64,000 nucleotides of DNA from Chiua virens. Taxonomy: Eukaryota > Basidiomycota > Agaricomycetes > Boletales > Boletaceae. Positions 35,705-48,615 of the stretch are shown one piece after another. Every line of letters begins with the position of its first letter. Within the stretch, counting starts at the first letter, position 1. The stretch lies in NCBI GenBank assembly GCA_019787685.1, contig JAHNUO010000003.1, positions 372,001 through 436,000 on the forward strand, in the 5' to 3' direction. Under the pieces are notes generated by a model. It saw only the letters and a list, made by a program, of their open reading frames with translations, had not been told where the DNA came from and did no database searches. Position numbers and translations under genes: made by a program.

Positions 35705-36831
35705 GATGGTAAGCAGGCGGTGCCTGTTACAGAAGCTGAAATATGAGCCCGCTATATAGCCATGCTGTTCGGGACTAGAATGAGATATTATCCTGAAAAG
35801 CTGTCCGAGCGGTTAAAGTGCGGCCAAGCCCTTTAGTAAAATGTCCAATGAAGGATAGGAGATAACGAGTTCCGCCGAGATGGTATGGTGGGAAGCGTAG
35901 ACAGAGACCGAGGGTATCTCCAAAAGCCAAATCGAAAGGAGAAAAACTGATTGCTATAGAATTAAAGTCCAGACAACCGTGGCATAGCTAGGATGAGGGA
36001 GTTGAGTTACTTCGTCTACGTGCATCCCTCGGACACCCACTGGTAGACTTGGATCGTCGTGGGAAGCTCGGCTCCACTTCTGGACCTGGCAACCCTGGTT
36101 TATGTTCTAAGTTCGATCCCGAATCAAGCATTGCCATCGTATTCTGCCGAACTGAGGGCGAATGGCGTCTGCACAACGAAGATAGAAGTCGATACTAAGT
36201 CAACCCACTTCATTCCTCTCGTCTCCCAATGTCGTGTTCAAGTCTCAAAGAATACGAAGCTCTGCAACAGAACCTCGGCACTACTTAGTAACGGCTAGAA
36301 CCACGGAGTCACGGATGTAAGTTTCCGCGACCTTACAATCACCTGTTATGGCTCTCTGAGAAATCCGTCCAGGGTCGTAACGGGGTGTTGGAGCGATCTT
36401 ACCCCATTGAAATATGCGACAGAATGTCAGCCTATCATGGAATTGTCGGGTTTCTGATAAATTGGGCCTGGCATGGTGGGCTCTTCTCATTCTTCAGGGG
36501 TCGTGGCACTGCTGGTCCTCACTTCCCCAGCACTCTAATCTACTGTGCATGTACAAGGCTGCATCAGCAAATGTTGAATTAATGGTCCTTGTCACACTCA
36601 ATTCTTGGCTGTCAAGCACGTAAGTACTTTAAGCAGCATAACCTATATGAACAGCTGCAATCAAAACATTAACTCGATACAATCTGATATTTTTTTATAT
36701 GAGGTGAGGGCTCGCAAGATATAACCCGAATCTACGTTTTGGGAAGACCAGGTTCCTTTGATACAGAAAGTGGAATCATCCTCGAGACTTGTACCACAAG
36801 TGATGGTTGTGAAGCGAAAGTTATATGCAAG
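35705..36831. other. Promoter of permease 1 and 3' flank of permease 2; no gene recognised
   Basis: Contains the permease 1 promoter motifs next to 35704. Further out are only short frames. A tRNA-like A box at 35802-35819 has no matching B box or anticodon stem. Confidence 0.4.
35788..35792 (-). promoter_or_regulatory. GATA-like site upstream of permease 1
   Basis: Minus strand CTTTTCAGGATAATA, 84 nt before the start. The CAGGATAAT core recurs before permeases 2 and 3. GATA-family factors (AreA/Nit2 type) govern nitrogen-source genes in fungi. Confidence 0.45.
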
Positions 36832-39167
36832 TTACATCGTGACGGGGGCCGTCATTACCTCAAGACCTTTCTCCTCATCTGACCCGTCATTCCCCACTGA
36901 CTCACTCGACGATGACGCTGCTTCCTCCACATTAGAGGTTGGCCCCTGGAACCAGTATACGCCCCCATACACCGGGAAATAATACCACACAAGCGAAAGC
37001 ACCATCACTCCGCCTAATACAACTGCCGTGTAGTTCATCGTGGACGCGTCTGGATCTGGGCCGGACGGGAAACAAAAGACCATAAGCATGAAGACCATGT
37101 ATGTGACCGCGATAGCTGCGATCGGACCACCCTACAGATATACCTGTTAGCACCCTGCATATTCAGCACGTGAATGAGCAGGTCGAGCTTACCAACACCC
37201 CAACCGAGAAGGGTCCAGGCTTGAAATTGTTCTGGAATACAAACCTCGCTACGATGGGCGTGATATACGAGACATACGAAGCGGTTGCCGTGATTGTGAA
37301 CGCCGCGTTGACAGCTGTTTGACCAAGTAGGGCCAATAGTCCAACGAGGAGCGCAAGAATACAGTCGAACCATACCGTATTGACCGGTGTGCCCGTGTAT
37401 TTATTCATCTTATACAAAAGCTTGGACAAGGGAAGTGCGCCGTCCCTGGCGAACGCAAACGATTGACGAGAAGCAACGAGCACAACTGAAGAACCCATCA
37501 TAAACCTGAGAACGATGTTCGGATAAGGTCGCCTACGCACGCTGAAGTGGTGACTCACTGCGTCACAATAACGAATGACCATAAGACTAGGGTCCATGTT
37601 CTTCCGAACGAGTTCAGAAATATCTGGGCCAATGGTTGATTCACAGAGCTGTTGAGGACATTGGACAGATTCGGTCCCATGCAAATTGCCAGAACCACGT
37701 TGATGACTGTTGGACTTAACCAGACATGATCGCCAGGTGTTATTGAACTCACCCCATCCCAAGACAGCTGCAATCGCGACGGCCCCGACCTTTTCGGAAT
37801 CCGGAGGTTGGTCGTCTCGTACAATGATGTGGTATATAGGCTTACCATTCCCCACGGCGCAGCTATTGCAGCGTTGGACGACTCCTCACTGATGTGTATG
37901 ACCGAATCGTAACCACCTTCCGAGTGATATAAATGGGACAATACCATCAAACGTCAACAGACTCACCGATTGTCCAACTTGGCGCAAGCAAGCCGACAAT
38001 AAATGCGAAAATATCCGGCCATTTAGAAACTTCAGCATTGTTAGTATACCGAATTCAGAATATCACATCTAGTACTTACGATTTGTGAAGTTTCCAAAGA
38101 CATATGAAGGAGGGTTCTTAAGCTCTCTCGGCGTGGCAATTGGGAGCGCGACAATGACCACGAGACAGAGCCTGCCAGTGTCCACTGCTTCAGATTACCG
38201 TGACATAAGAGTGGCGTTTGAACTCACAAGATGTTACAAGCTACGTATACAGTCTGTAGTCTTGCGAGGACTCTCGACCCAAGACTACAAAGGATGGCTT
38301 GGGAAAGGACAATAATAGCGAATATGCCACTGAGATGGACTCCTTCATACCTCGATGTCGAGCGATAACTGTGAAGGCACTCACTAGGATTGTTGATTTG
38401 TCATTACTATTTGCCCATTAGAGCCTATACTCGCGGCAGCAGCAATCTGGAGAGCACACCCCCAGTCGACCGAAGCTAAGTGGATGGTCCATTCAAATGC
38501 CGAATAATAGATAATCGTTCATACTTGTCGCCGTGATCATGGCAATTGTGTTCGCATCTGAAGCGGGTTACTCGATTGCAGGCGAAAGGCGAAAAGCTAC
38601 TAGACTCACATCCGACGATCCAACATAAGATACCGCGAAAGCGAGGTGATGACAAGGTGTATGTCAAATAGTACAACTGTGGCGTATCACTCAAACCAGT
38701 TGAACGGAAAAAAAGCATCTAGGTACGTACACCACCTGACGTTGGGGCCGAAGACGCCAGCTCGGCCAGCGCGATCCCGATACAGAATGAAAAATGAAGC
38801 GAAGGCCCACTAAACTTCGTCAGAGACCTGGGACTACCGATGAAATGCATAACCTACCCCCCACACCATCGACACGGCCCCTCCACTGGACATCGAACTG
38901 GAAAGTACGGATCTGGAAGATAGCGCAAGATGTGAGAAAGAGCAGATACAACACACGGTTGCGAGACTCACGCCAAAGCAGGCAATAGTCCGATGATGCT
39001 GAATGCAACTCCAAAAACCTAGCGGGAACTCCTTCGATTAACGTACAAACACACGTCTGTATCATGCTAACCTCGAGGGGTTTGAAGGCACGCTTGAACT
39101 CCTGTTTATACCCCAGACGCGCCAGAACTGCTTCGTCTGAGTCCTTCATTGAGCGAGCGGCTGTCAT
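36832..39167 (-). CDS. Amino-acid/GABA-type permease 2 (APC family)
   Basis: Paralogue of permease 1 with the same exon pattern. Start at 39167 (MTAARSMKDSDEAVLARLGY, KQEFKRAFKPLE). Recognisable later exons: GYDSVIHISEESSNAAIAAP, INVVLAICMGPNLSNVLNSS, QPLAQIFLNSFGRTWTLVLW, VLVASRQSFAFARDGALPLS, YTGTPVNTVWFDCILALLVG and the end VYGGVYWFQGPTSN followed by an acidic Ser/Glu tail. I did not find a frameshift. It probably imports amino acids or a related amine; the substrate cannot be told. Promoter elements (GATA-like and a TATAT box) resemble those of permease 1. Confidence 0.8.
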
Positions 39168-39245
39168 GGTAAGCAAGAGGGACTTGAGCCTGATCGTGCA
39201 GAAGTTGGAATACCCGCACAATATAAACCATGCCATGTGAATCCA

Positions 39246-39250
39246 TTATC
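39246..39250 (-). promoter_or_regulatory. GATA-like site upstream of permease 2
   Basis: Minus strand CTTTTCAGGATAATGG, 79 nt before the start; the CTTTTCAGGATAAT stretch is identical to that before permease 1. Confidence 0.45.
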
Positions 39251-40930
39251 CTGAAAAGTAGACCGGGGATCATACTGGCTGACCGTAGTGGTGGCGGTCG
39301 CGAGCTAAATTTTAGTCCCATTCACATCACTTGCACCATGTGTTCTGAATCTGCACAGCATACGCACCCCGGTTCTCGGGTAAAGCTAGCCAACCCTTTT
39401 TTCTGTTTCAATCGTATGAACTCACCTGCTCTTCCAAAATATAAGCCTCCAAAGGCCACTGTGTGGGAACCAACTTCGTGGACTCATCGTATGTAAAAAC
39501 CTCGTCTCTATGACCATTGGATTTGATACGTGGCACAGTGCCACCTGGATAAAAGTGATCTCCGACGGCATAGGGATCGGGAATGGAACCGTGCTTGTAG
39601 CGCGTGAGTCTAATGCCGCATACCATCCCCCAGGGCCGCATCAGCTACAGTATGATCTTGCAAATTAAATCGATCATTTCTTGCCAGAGACGTAACGGTG
39701 TGGACACACATGAAGCGTGTTGGTGAGATCGTCAATCATTGGCAGCCTCACACACCAGCTGTCCTAGCCATGCTTCTAGCTGGTGTGATCGCGGAAAGGT
39801 CAGTGGATGTTATAAGTTGTAGGCTGTTTCCAAATTTCGATGACGTGTTTTTGGTGCTGCGGTAAAATCCGAACGACGGAAGTTCCTGAAACCGGCGACT
39901 AGACTTAAACCGGCACTTGAGTCGAGTCTATAGACTCTGCATTATCATTGAAGTACGTGTGTACAGTCGACTCCCTCCTAACACATACCAGGTATAAGGG
40001 TATTCAGGTTTGGCAACAGCCTTGGTCGCAAGGCACCATGACCGTGACGCACTCTGGCACTGATATCAGACATCAGCCAGGTTATCACAGGCTCCTGAGG
40101 CCTGAGGACCTGAGCAGAGTTTCGGAAAACACTCCAGCCCATCCAGGCGAGCTGGACACGATTAACAGATTACACATAATCATACGTAGGTTTCTCTACT
40201 GGCAACATTTCTGATTGCCGATGAGTCATGGCTCGTGTAGGTCGAGATACACGATTTCGAGGACTTCTGCCAAGAATTGTTCTAGTGTAGTGCTGACGAA
40301 AGGAAACAGTTTTTAATCATTTCAGTCGATATCTCCGCGCCGCATCTACGGTACTTACTCCTCGAAAGTTGAAGAAATTCTGAGGCTCTCGAATTCGTAA
40401 ACAGTCATTTCCGGGGAAGCTTAGAGCAACCGAGCGCTGTTACGTGCATGCGTAGCGACAATGTGAAGTGATACGTATGTACCCGGGCCGTTGATGCTGC
40501 CCAAACAAGTTTCGGGAGTCCCTGCGGAATACATCCTTGCTGGCGAGCTTCTCTGACTAATGATAGGAAAACAACTTGAACGACCACGCTCATCTCCGCT
40601 ATCTGGGACCTAAGTTATGGCCGCAGTCAATGGCCGTTTTATAGTCGCGAATGACCGTATGATTCTCATATGCTGGTACAGAAGGTTGGAATTGTAGTTG
40701 TTCCGTTATCGCCTTATAATGATCGTGATGGTTGCAGACAATAATATCTGTACAATGAGAAGAAGCCATGTATTTGACAAATTGACTTATTGAGTGATGA
40801 ACGGACCGTCGAATCTAGCAAAAACATCCACAGCTGTAATTTTGAGTGTTGAGTGCCATACATAACATTACTCGGTATTAGTTCTGACCTCTACATCATG
40901 CACAATTTTGGCCTCTCAAACCGTATAATT
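39251..40930. other. Stretch without recognisable gene
   Basis: Between permeases 2 and 3. Short frames only; no paralogous permease debris was recognised. Confidence 0.4.
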
Positions 40931-43237
40931 CTAATTTAACGCGTCATTTCCCACCAAATCACTCGACGCCACCGCCTTTTCTACAGTAAATGTCGGTCCT
41001 TGGAACCAGTGTACACCCCCATACACCGGGAAATAATACCACGCGATCGCGAGCACCATCACCCCGCCCAATACAACTGACGTATAGTTCATCGAAGTCG
41101 CCTCTGGCCCAGGGTTCGTCGGGAAACACAACACGATGAGCATGAAGAGCATATAGATGACAGCGACGGCTGCGATTGGACCACCCTGCAACAATGGCAT
41201 TGATTAGTTCGTCAGCGCTTCTTGTCCTATGTATACGAATGGCGAACCGAGCTTACCATTCTTCCGACCGAGAATGGCCCAGGCTTGAAATTGTTCTGGA
41301 ATGCAAACCTTGCCACGATGGGTGCAATATATGCCACATACGTCGCCGTCACTGCAATCGTGAACACAGCACTGACCGCTGTCGGACCCAGTAGTGCCAG
41401 GAGTCCAACGAGGAGCGCGAGTAAACTGTCAAACCAGACAGTGTTGACCGGTGTGCCCGTGTATCTATTCATCCTGTAGAGTAAATTTGAGAGGGGGAGT
41501 GCGCCATCCCTGGCGAAGGCAAATGACTGGCGGGAGGCGACGAGGAGCTGGGAGGAGCCCATCATATACCTCAAAGTGGTATGATACTCGGTCACACGGA
41601 TGAGGAAGTTACCACGCTACTTACTGGACTATGATGATGAACGACCACAGGACTAGTGTCCATGACTGTCCGAACGAGCTTAGAAAGATCTGGGCCAATG
41701 GTTGACCCACGGAGCTGTCCAGTACATTGGAAACGACAGGTCCCATGCAAAATGCCAGCACCACGTTGATGACTAAAGTCGAATCGAAGGTTTTCAGACG
41801 ATACAAACAAGCATCACTGAACTCACCCCATCCCAGCACACCTGCGATTGCAATGGCACTGATCTTGTGAAATTCGTGGTTGGTCCCCCTCAAACGAGAA
41901 CGAACTTAAACATACCATTCCCCAAGGCGCGGCAGTTGCAGCATTAGATGATTCCTCGCTGATGTGTATTGTCGCATCGTAACCGCCTTTGTAGGAATGC
42001 ATAACTGGGACGAGGTCACCCATTACGAATGAACTCACTGATTGTCCAATTGGGCGCCAGTAAACCTAGAATAAATGCAAATACATTTGGCCACCCAGAA
42101 CCTACAACACGATCAATGTATGATAGTATCCGAAGATCTAATCCGAGGCTCACTATTAGTGAAGTTTCCGAAGACATATGAGGCAGGATTCTTGAACTCT
42201 CTGGGCGTTGCAATCGGGAGCGCGATGATGACTACGATGCACAGCCTGTTGTCTGCACCTCAGACTGCATTATGCGTATAGCTACGCGTCGCACTCACAG
42301 GATGTTGCATAGTATATAAACTCCTGATAACCTCGCAAGCACCTTTGTGCCTAGACTACACAGAACGGCTTGACTAAGGACGATAACAGCGTAGATACCA
42401 CTGACGCGGGGTTGTTCATGTTAAACAGAATAATTGGCATAAAGAGGCTCACTAGGATTGGCTGTTCGTCATAACCAACTGCCCATTGGTGCCTATATTC
42501 GCTGCGGCAGCAATCTGGATAGCACATCCCCAGTCGATCGAAGCTGAGGAAATTATGCGTTAAATGGACAGGACAAAACGTAGTCTACACACCTACTGAA
42601 GTAGCCGTACCAATCGTGCTCGCATCTGCAACCACTTAGTAAACCGCCAACAATAGACGAAGACCCAAGTAAACTCACAACCGACAATCCAGCACAAAAC
42701 ATTGCGGCATCGAGGCGACGATAATGTGTATGTTAGGTAGTATAACTGCGAGGTATATTATTTGAACTCATTATAACATGAGAAAACCTGAAGACGTACC
42801 CCACCGGACGTCGGTGCCGAGGACGCCAGCTCGCCAAGCGCGATCCCAATGAACAGGATAAAAAACGACGCAAAGGCCCACTAAACGATGTCAAGGGGAA
42901 TTACTCAAGAGATGAGACGTTTCACGTACGCCCCACACCATGGACACGGCCCCCCCATTCGACACCGAACTCGAAAGCACGGAACTACAAAGTAGGGTAA
43001 AATCTGAGGAATACAAGTAGCACATGGATGCTGAAACGCACGCTATTGATGGGAGCAGTCCGATGATACTGAATGCAACTCCAAAAACCTAGCAGAAACC
43101 TCCTCGAGTGATGTGGAAGCATATGACCGTATCTAACTCACCTCGAAGGGTCTGAAAGCACGCTTGAACTCCTGCTTGTACCCTAAACTCGCCAGTACTG
43201 CTTCATCCGACACCTTCGCTGCACGAGCGGCTGCCAT
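40931..43237 (-). CDS. Amino-acid/GABA-type permease 3 (APC family)
   Basis: Third tandem paralogue. Start at 43237 (MAAARAAKVSDEAVLASLGY, KQEFKRAFRPFE). The exon pattern follows permeases 1 and 2: GYDATIHISEESSNAATAAP, INVVLAFCMGPVVSNVLDSS, GQPLAQIFLSSFGQSWTLVL, YMMGSSQLLVASRQSFAFAR, NTVWFDSLLALLVGLLALLG, VYMLF-like and FPTNPGPEATSMNYTSVVLG segments, ending VYGGVHWFQGPTFTVEK. No frameshift seen in the exons I could place. Its tail is shorter than that of permeases 1 and 2. It appears the most intact of the three. Confidence 0.8.
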
Positions 43238-43391
43238 GGTAAACGAGGAAAGCCGGACGAACCTTAGATAGGTGCTGTGCAGCCTGGTTCCCGATCAGCA
43301 ACCTGTGCTTTCAGCTAAGTACAAAACAAACCATTAGAGTCCGCTGTAGAGCCGCGTCTGCTGCCAGGGTTGGAAAGACTCTATACTAATA

Positions 43392-43396
43392 TTATC
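43392..43396 (-). promoter_or_regulatory. GATA-like site upstream of permease 3
   Basis: Minus strand CCCAGGATAATATT, 155 nt before the start. Shares CAGGATAAT with the sites before permeases 1 and 2. Confidence 0.4.
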
Positions 43397-43749
43397 CTGG
43401 GAATTCACCTGACCCATGGATGCGAACACAAGGATCCGGGAGATAATCCACCAAAAAACCCAAAAGTTCTTTGAGACGGAAAGGCGAATGAAATGTATGG
43501 AATTGACGCGGAGTTTTCACCATCATGATGGCCGCGTCGTCAGAATGTTGAACGTCGAGTACTAGTGGCCGGGCAGTACACTGGCATACGAAACAAAGTT
43601 AACGTGTTCATTTTACATAATTACGCGCACTGCATGATTCGAAAGAAAGCTTAATACATGCATGTGTACTGAGAGTCAAGCTACATCGACCTGATCAGCG
43701 CTTAGATAGTTCGCCAGATGAATTGGACTTGTAATACCTGAGTCATCCA

Positions 43750-43787
43750 TCCATCCAAGTAATACTAGTACCTGTTACTTGGATGGA
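43750..43787. repeat. Perfect 13-bp inverted repeat with 12-nt loop
   Basis: Arms TCCATCCAAGTAA (43750-43762) and TTACTTGGATGGA (43775-43787). Could form a hairpin or bind a dimeric factor; lies about 510 bp before the permease 3 start. Confidence 0.8.
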
Positions 43788-44223
43788 CGCATGGTTCGGG
43801 CAACATTGTCAAAAGCGCGCTCCTGCGCTTGAGAAAGGATTTCTGGTGTAATAACCGAGTCTGAGATATTGAATGATCATCAGATGATCTAGTCACTTTT
43901 CTGGCAATCCTGGTCGAAGACTCTAGTACCTCATAGGTTCAGGACTGGATGATAGATTCAAGTCGAAAGCTTGCCACTCGCTCCAGTCTTGACTCCTTTT
44001 AATCATATTTACATGCAATATACGGAAGAGCATTGAGCGCCACACTCCATCCAGATTGAATATTAAGTATCCGAACGAGTTAAAAGTCGCGACAAAAAAG
44101 AAAAGATGGTAGGAATTGAATAGTGCGAGTAATTATGTAATGACAGTGCTCAAGAGAAAGGGTGTGATAGTGAGTACCAATATAATGAGATGGATCTGTA
44201 CGAGATTGGTCTCTAGCCTTTGA

Positions 44224-45861
44224 TCACATCTCCACGTCTTCCGTCGTGCTGACACGGCGGTAACTACCAGCCCGTGTTCTGTGAATGAGACGACGCAGTA
44301 ATATCAATCGCGCGCCTCCGCACACGTATACGGCACAGGGCACTGTCAACATGAAAAGGACGATGCCAGCATACGTTAGGAACAGTGACGACCTGGAGAG
44401 CCCAACTGCTGCACTGTCCACTACAGGTAGGACCAGTAGTTGCGGCATCCGTAGGCTGCACGATCGAAGATGGTTTTACAGGAAGGATTTCGGTCAAGGA
44501 CACATTAGTAAGAGCAGCCTCATCTTCAAGATCCTGTTGGATAAACAACAAGTATTTTATTATTGACATGGCCCTAAAAACACGGGCGGCCAAACTATAG
44601 CTCAGCGTGGAGAGGTACCTGATTTCCTTCTTCGTCAATAACAGGTTCCACAGGCAACTGTGGGAAACTCGTCAGTAAGCCGCAAGGTTTTTAATTACTT
44701 TGACATACCTCTCCAGAATCATATATAACAACGTCCTCCAAAGGGCGATCCTGTGAACCCTTAGGAACGTTTTCTAAATGGAAGATGAGTGTGACGACTC
44801 GGAGTGGCTGGGCCATGCCGACTGCAAAGTACTCACCGATTGCGTGGATAATATCCATCCCTTCCAGGACATTGCCAAAAACAACCTACAGATGCAGTAG
44901 TAAGCAGCGCTGGCTAAGACAGAAGAATAATGCGACCTACATGTTTGCCGTCCAACCAGTCAGTGACAACCGTGCAGATGAACTAAATAATAGTCAAGTC
45001 TATAGCCGATGTCAACGTCATTAATCTTACAAATTGAGAGCCTAAACACGACCCGTATTAGATGCACTTTACAGCAACGTCTGTAGAGGAACACACCATT
45101 CGTATCCTTGCCTGCGTTAGCCATGGAAAGTGTTCCAGGACCAGTGTGCTTGAGTTTGCTATTGATCCATTTAACCGAGAAAAGAAACAGGTCCTTGTAA
45201 CTCACAAGTTTTCATCCTTGAACCTGTCGCCGTAAATAGACTAACCCAAAGAAATAAGATTGATGACACGGGGATAATTTGAAAGTGCATACCTTGCCAC
45301 CAGTACCATCGCCACGAGCTATATATATCAGACATGTTTAGGTACGCGTACTCGGTCCACGAAGTCCTCACATACTGAAGTCACCACCCTGGATCCTGGT
45401 GGGAAGAAACACACGTTACAACGCCGCAGGGACACGATAAACCAGAGAGAACGTACATAAAGTTTTTAATGACACGGTGGAACTTGGAGCCCTTGTAACC
45501 ATAACCGAGCTCCTCGCCATGCCTGTCTACCCCAGTAGTCAAAGCACGGAAGTTTTCCACAGTCTTAGGGACAGTCTACGAAAATGAGATTGAGTCAAAC
45601 TTGGACTAAAAGAATTGGGTAAAGAAAAGGACGAACGCCGCCATAAAGACCCATCACGACTTGAGAATATTCTTTGAGCCTTTCGATACCTCCGGACATG
45701 TTCACAAGACGCTTACCTCGTCCCATTTCCTTGTCGCCATGTTTGATGTCAAAGTAGACCTTGTGGGTGATCTTTGGGCCCTTCACGGCCTCTGCAGACT
45801 GCGCGCAGAAGAAGGCAGCGATCGAGACTATAATAAACGCAAGAGAGATGCGACCAAACAT
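44224..45861 (-). CDS. ER cyclophilin (peptidyl-prolyl isomerase B type) with C-terminal membrane segment
   Basis: Assists protein folding in the secretory pathway. Start at 45861 with a signal peptide ([20 protein letters not shown]) followed by [20 protein letters not shown]. Exons then give [96 protein letters not shown] and [20 protein letters not shown]; the catalytic Arg and the substrate-groove residues are present. Instead of a short retention tail, the protein continues with a linker ([17 protein letters not shown]), a hydrophobic segment ([19 protein letters not shown]) and a basic then acidic end ([12 protein letters not shown]). Reaching that segment needs a +1 frame change or a missed intron near 44430. 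If real, this is a type I membrane cyclophilin. Confidence 0.85.
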
Positions 45862-46026
45862 GGCGAGCAGTGGTCCGTGATTTAAATGTTCAAGGTACGT
45901 GTTAAGTGAGAAATGCAGACGTGGCTCAATGTCACATACAATATTGATGTGAACAAATTGCCTTTTCTGTCCAATTACATTATTCCCGAGTCCTACCACT
46001 CACTTATACTAAGAGCGCGAAAAGAT

Positions 46027-48615
46027 ATGGATGATGATCTTGTCCTGAATATCGCCACGGACGTTCCGGTAGCAGCGAAACACACCTCAAGCAAAAAATC
46101 CGGCCGATGGACTGACCGGTGAGCGTCATATTGTCATGTACGAGGACATTCTAAGACCTCGACAGGTTAAAGACCAAACGAGCGCAAAAGCGGAAGGCCA
46201 AAGGGTCTGCGCGTCAGACTCCTCAATCCACAGCTCCAAATGCTCCAGACGACGACTCCGATATGAATGAGGAGGACTCTCCTCCGCCGGCAAAGCGATC
46301 CCGGCTCGCCAAACAGGTAGATCGAGGCACCGCGTTTGCAGGTGACCGGCTTACTGGCCTGTCTAAGCCCCCGACACAAGTCATATCATCTTTATTCTCG
46401 TACAACCCCAAAGTCGACGCCCCAGAACCCAAATCTGCACCCAAACTTTCCCAGCCGAGTAACGCACCACTCACGTCTTCCTCCGGGTTCTCAGAACTCG
46501 GACTCCACCCACTTTTGGTTGCTCATTTAGCGTCCAGGATGGGGGTAACAAAACCAACATCCATTCAACGAGCCACTCTTCCCGTGTTTACCAGCTCTCC
46601 GTCTCAAGACATGACAGAAAGAGACGTTTTCATACAATCCCAGACAGGATCCGGAAAGACCCTTTCTTTTCTCCTTCCCATCATTCACGATCTTCTCCCT
46701 TTGAGTACCCACTCCTATATCGACCGGTCTATAGGGACCCTGGCCGTGGTCATTGCTCCTACCCGCGAGCTCGCAAAACAAATCTCGGACGTCCTCGAAT
46801 CCCTTCTCAAACTCAAACTCCGACCTGACAGTGAAACAGACGATGTCGATTCATCGACGCGGTATACACGCTGGCTCGTCTCAGGCCTGCTCTCCGGTGG
46901 GGCCACTCGCACTCACGAAAAAGCGCGCTTGAGGAAAGGTATCCCGATACTCGTATCGACACCGGGACGGTTGCTTGATCACTTGCAGAATACGTCTTCG
47001 TTTAATGTTGGGAAATGCAGATGGCTGGTACTTGACGAAGCGGATCGGTTGATGGAACTTGGCTTTGAGGAGACGATCAAGGGTATCATTCAAGGGATGG
47101 ATGGACGGCAAAAGTTGGCTGTCCAGGCCGTCCAGGAGGGAAGAAGCCTGGAAGTTGGCGGTTGGGATTGGCAACGGAGAAGACGAACCATACTTTGCTC
47201 TGCGACGATCCGGGAGGACGTCCAGAAATTGGCGGGGACGACGCTAGTGAACCCTATCATGATTAAAGCGTTCGAGACACAGAAAGAGGACCCCCCACAT
47301 CAGCAGGCCAACATTCCTCTGACTACTCCATCAGAAAGTTTCACCCCACCCGCTCAGCTCTCCCAGAAGTACGTCATTGTACCTCTCAAACTGCGTCTCG
47401 TTGCACTAGTTGCCCTCCTGCGTTCAATCCTGGCGCAACACCAAGCAAGAAAAGGTTCGAAAATCATTGTCTTCCTCAGCTGCACAGATTCCGTCGACTT
47501 TCACTGGCGGTTACTGGGCGGTGCGAAAATGGGAGACGGTGAATCCGAATCAACCGACTCTGATGCGGACGATGAAAAGTCCGACGGTAATGAACTCACT
47601 TCGGACGACGAACACGACGAGCAAGATGAACAACTATCGGTGCAATCACCCCTTCTCCCGGATACCCATATCTATCGGCTCCATGGTTCTCTCCCTACGC
47701 CTGTTCGTCTTGCATCCCTACGCGGCTTCTCATCTACAACGTCCGGCAAAGGCAAACAACCTTCCACGTCTTCCTCTGTCCTCCTTTGTACATCCGTCGC
47801 CTCCCGTGGTCTCGATCTGCCGCTCGTACGGGCCGTCATCCAGTACGATTTACCCACTGAAGGTGGTGCGACCGAGTATGTACACCGAGTTGGGCGTACT
47901 GCACGTGCTGGGAAGGGCGGAGAGGCATGGAATATAGTTGCCCCAAGCGAATCTAAATGGGTAAAGTGGGTGGAAGAGAAAATGCGAGGAGATCTAGCCA
48001 ACCAATCGGACGAGGACTCAAAGGCAAACGTCTTACTCGAAGGAACAAGTGTCGAGAGCGTGTTGGCCAAGGGGTTCGGAGGTAAGGGTTCCGGATACGA
48101 AGCCCGCGCGACCGATGTGCAGCTCTCGTTTGAACGGTGGGTGTTGCGAAAAGGGGTGAGTATACTTTTTTTCCCTCTTCATCTTACCTTGTCTCACGCG
48201 AACCATCAAGCACTCGGAACTTGCCCGAAAAGCTTTCCAATCGCATATGAGGGCCTATTCGACCCACCCGACAGTCGAAAAACATATGTTCCATGTCCGC
48301 AACTTGCACATTGGACATTTAGCGAAAGCATTTGCGCTCCGGGACGCACCGACTACCATCAGCAGTAAAAAAGGCAGTCACATCAAAGCCGCGAAACCCA
48401 AGCCTCCAAAGTCCGCTCGCACAACTAGCGATCAGAAACCACGCTACCTGGGGGCTGAACGTACAGGGGACGCAGAAAGACGAATGACAGAAGTCGTTCG
48501 TGCGCAGGGTCGGATGTCGAAGAAAGGAGGGAAAATGATAAGTAGTGGGACGGGTGAATTCCAGATTGCATCTGGTCCTTCTTTGGAACAACTCGTACAC
48601 GGGCATCGACCATAG
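46027..48615 (+). CDS. DBP7: ATP-dependent RNA helicase DBP7 (DEAD-box)
   Basis: Nucleolar helicase for 60S ribosomal subunit assembly. Three exons: 46027-46119 or so, then a long exon to about 48156, then the last from about 48212. N-terminus [15 protein letters not shown] and [18 protein letters not shown] are DBP7-like. Motifs in order: Q motif ([14 protein letters not shown], here GVTKPTSIQ), I SQTGSGKT, Ia PTRELAKQ, Ib [54 protein letters not shown]. An acidic insert ([20 protein letters not shown]) interrupts the second RecA lobe, a known feature of this family. C-terminal exon: [17 protein letters not shown] and the basic [14 protein letters not shown]. About 810 residues; no frameshift. 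Intact. Confidence 0.93.

Larger units (their letters stand above)
43238..44223. other. Permease 3 promoter region with an inverted repeat
   Basis: No gene recognised. It carries the GATA-like site at 43392 and a perfect 13-bp inverted repeat at 43750-43787. Confidence 0.45.

Noticed and set aside
35802..35819. tRNA-like A box (TGTCCGAGCGGTTAAAGT) as in Ser/Leu tRNAs
   Set aside because: No D-stem pairing, no anticodon stem and no B box at a suitable distance; at best a tRNA-derived remnant.
36105..36118. B-box-like AGTTCGATCCCG
   Set aside because: No matching A box or cloverleaf around it.
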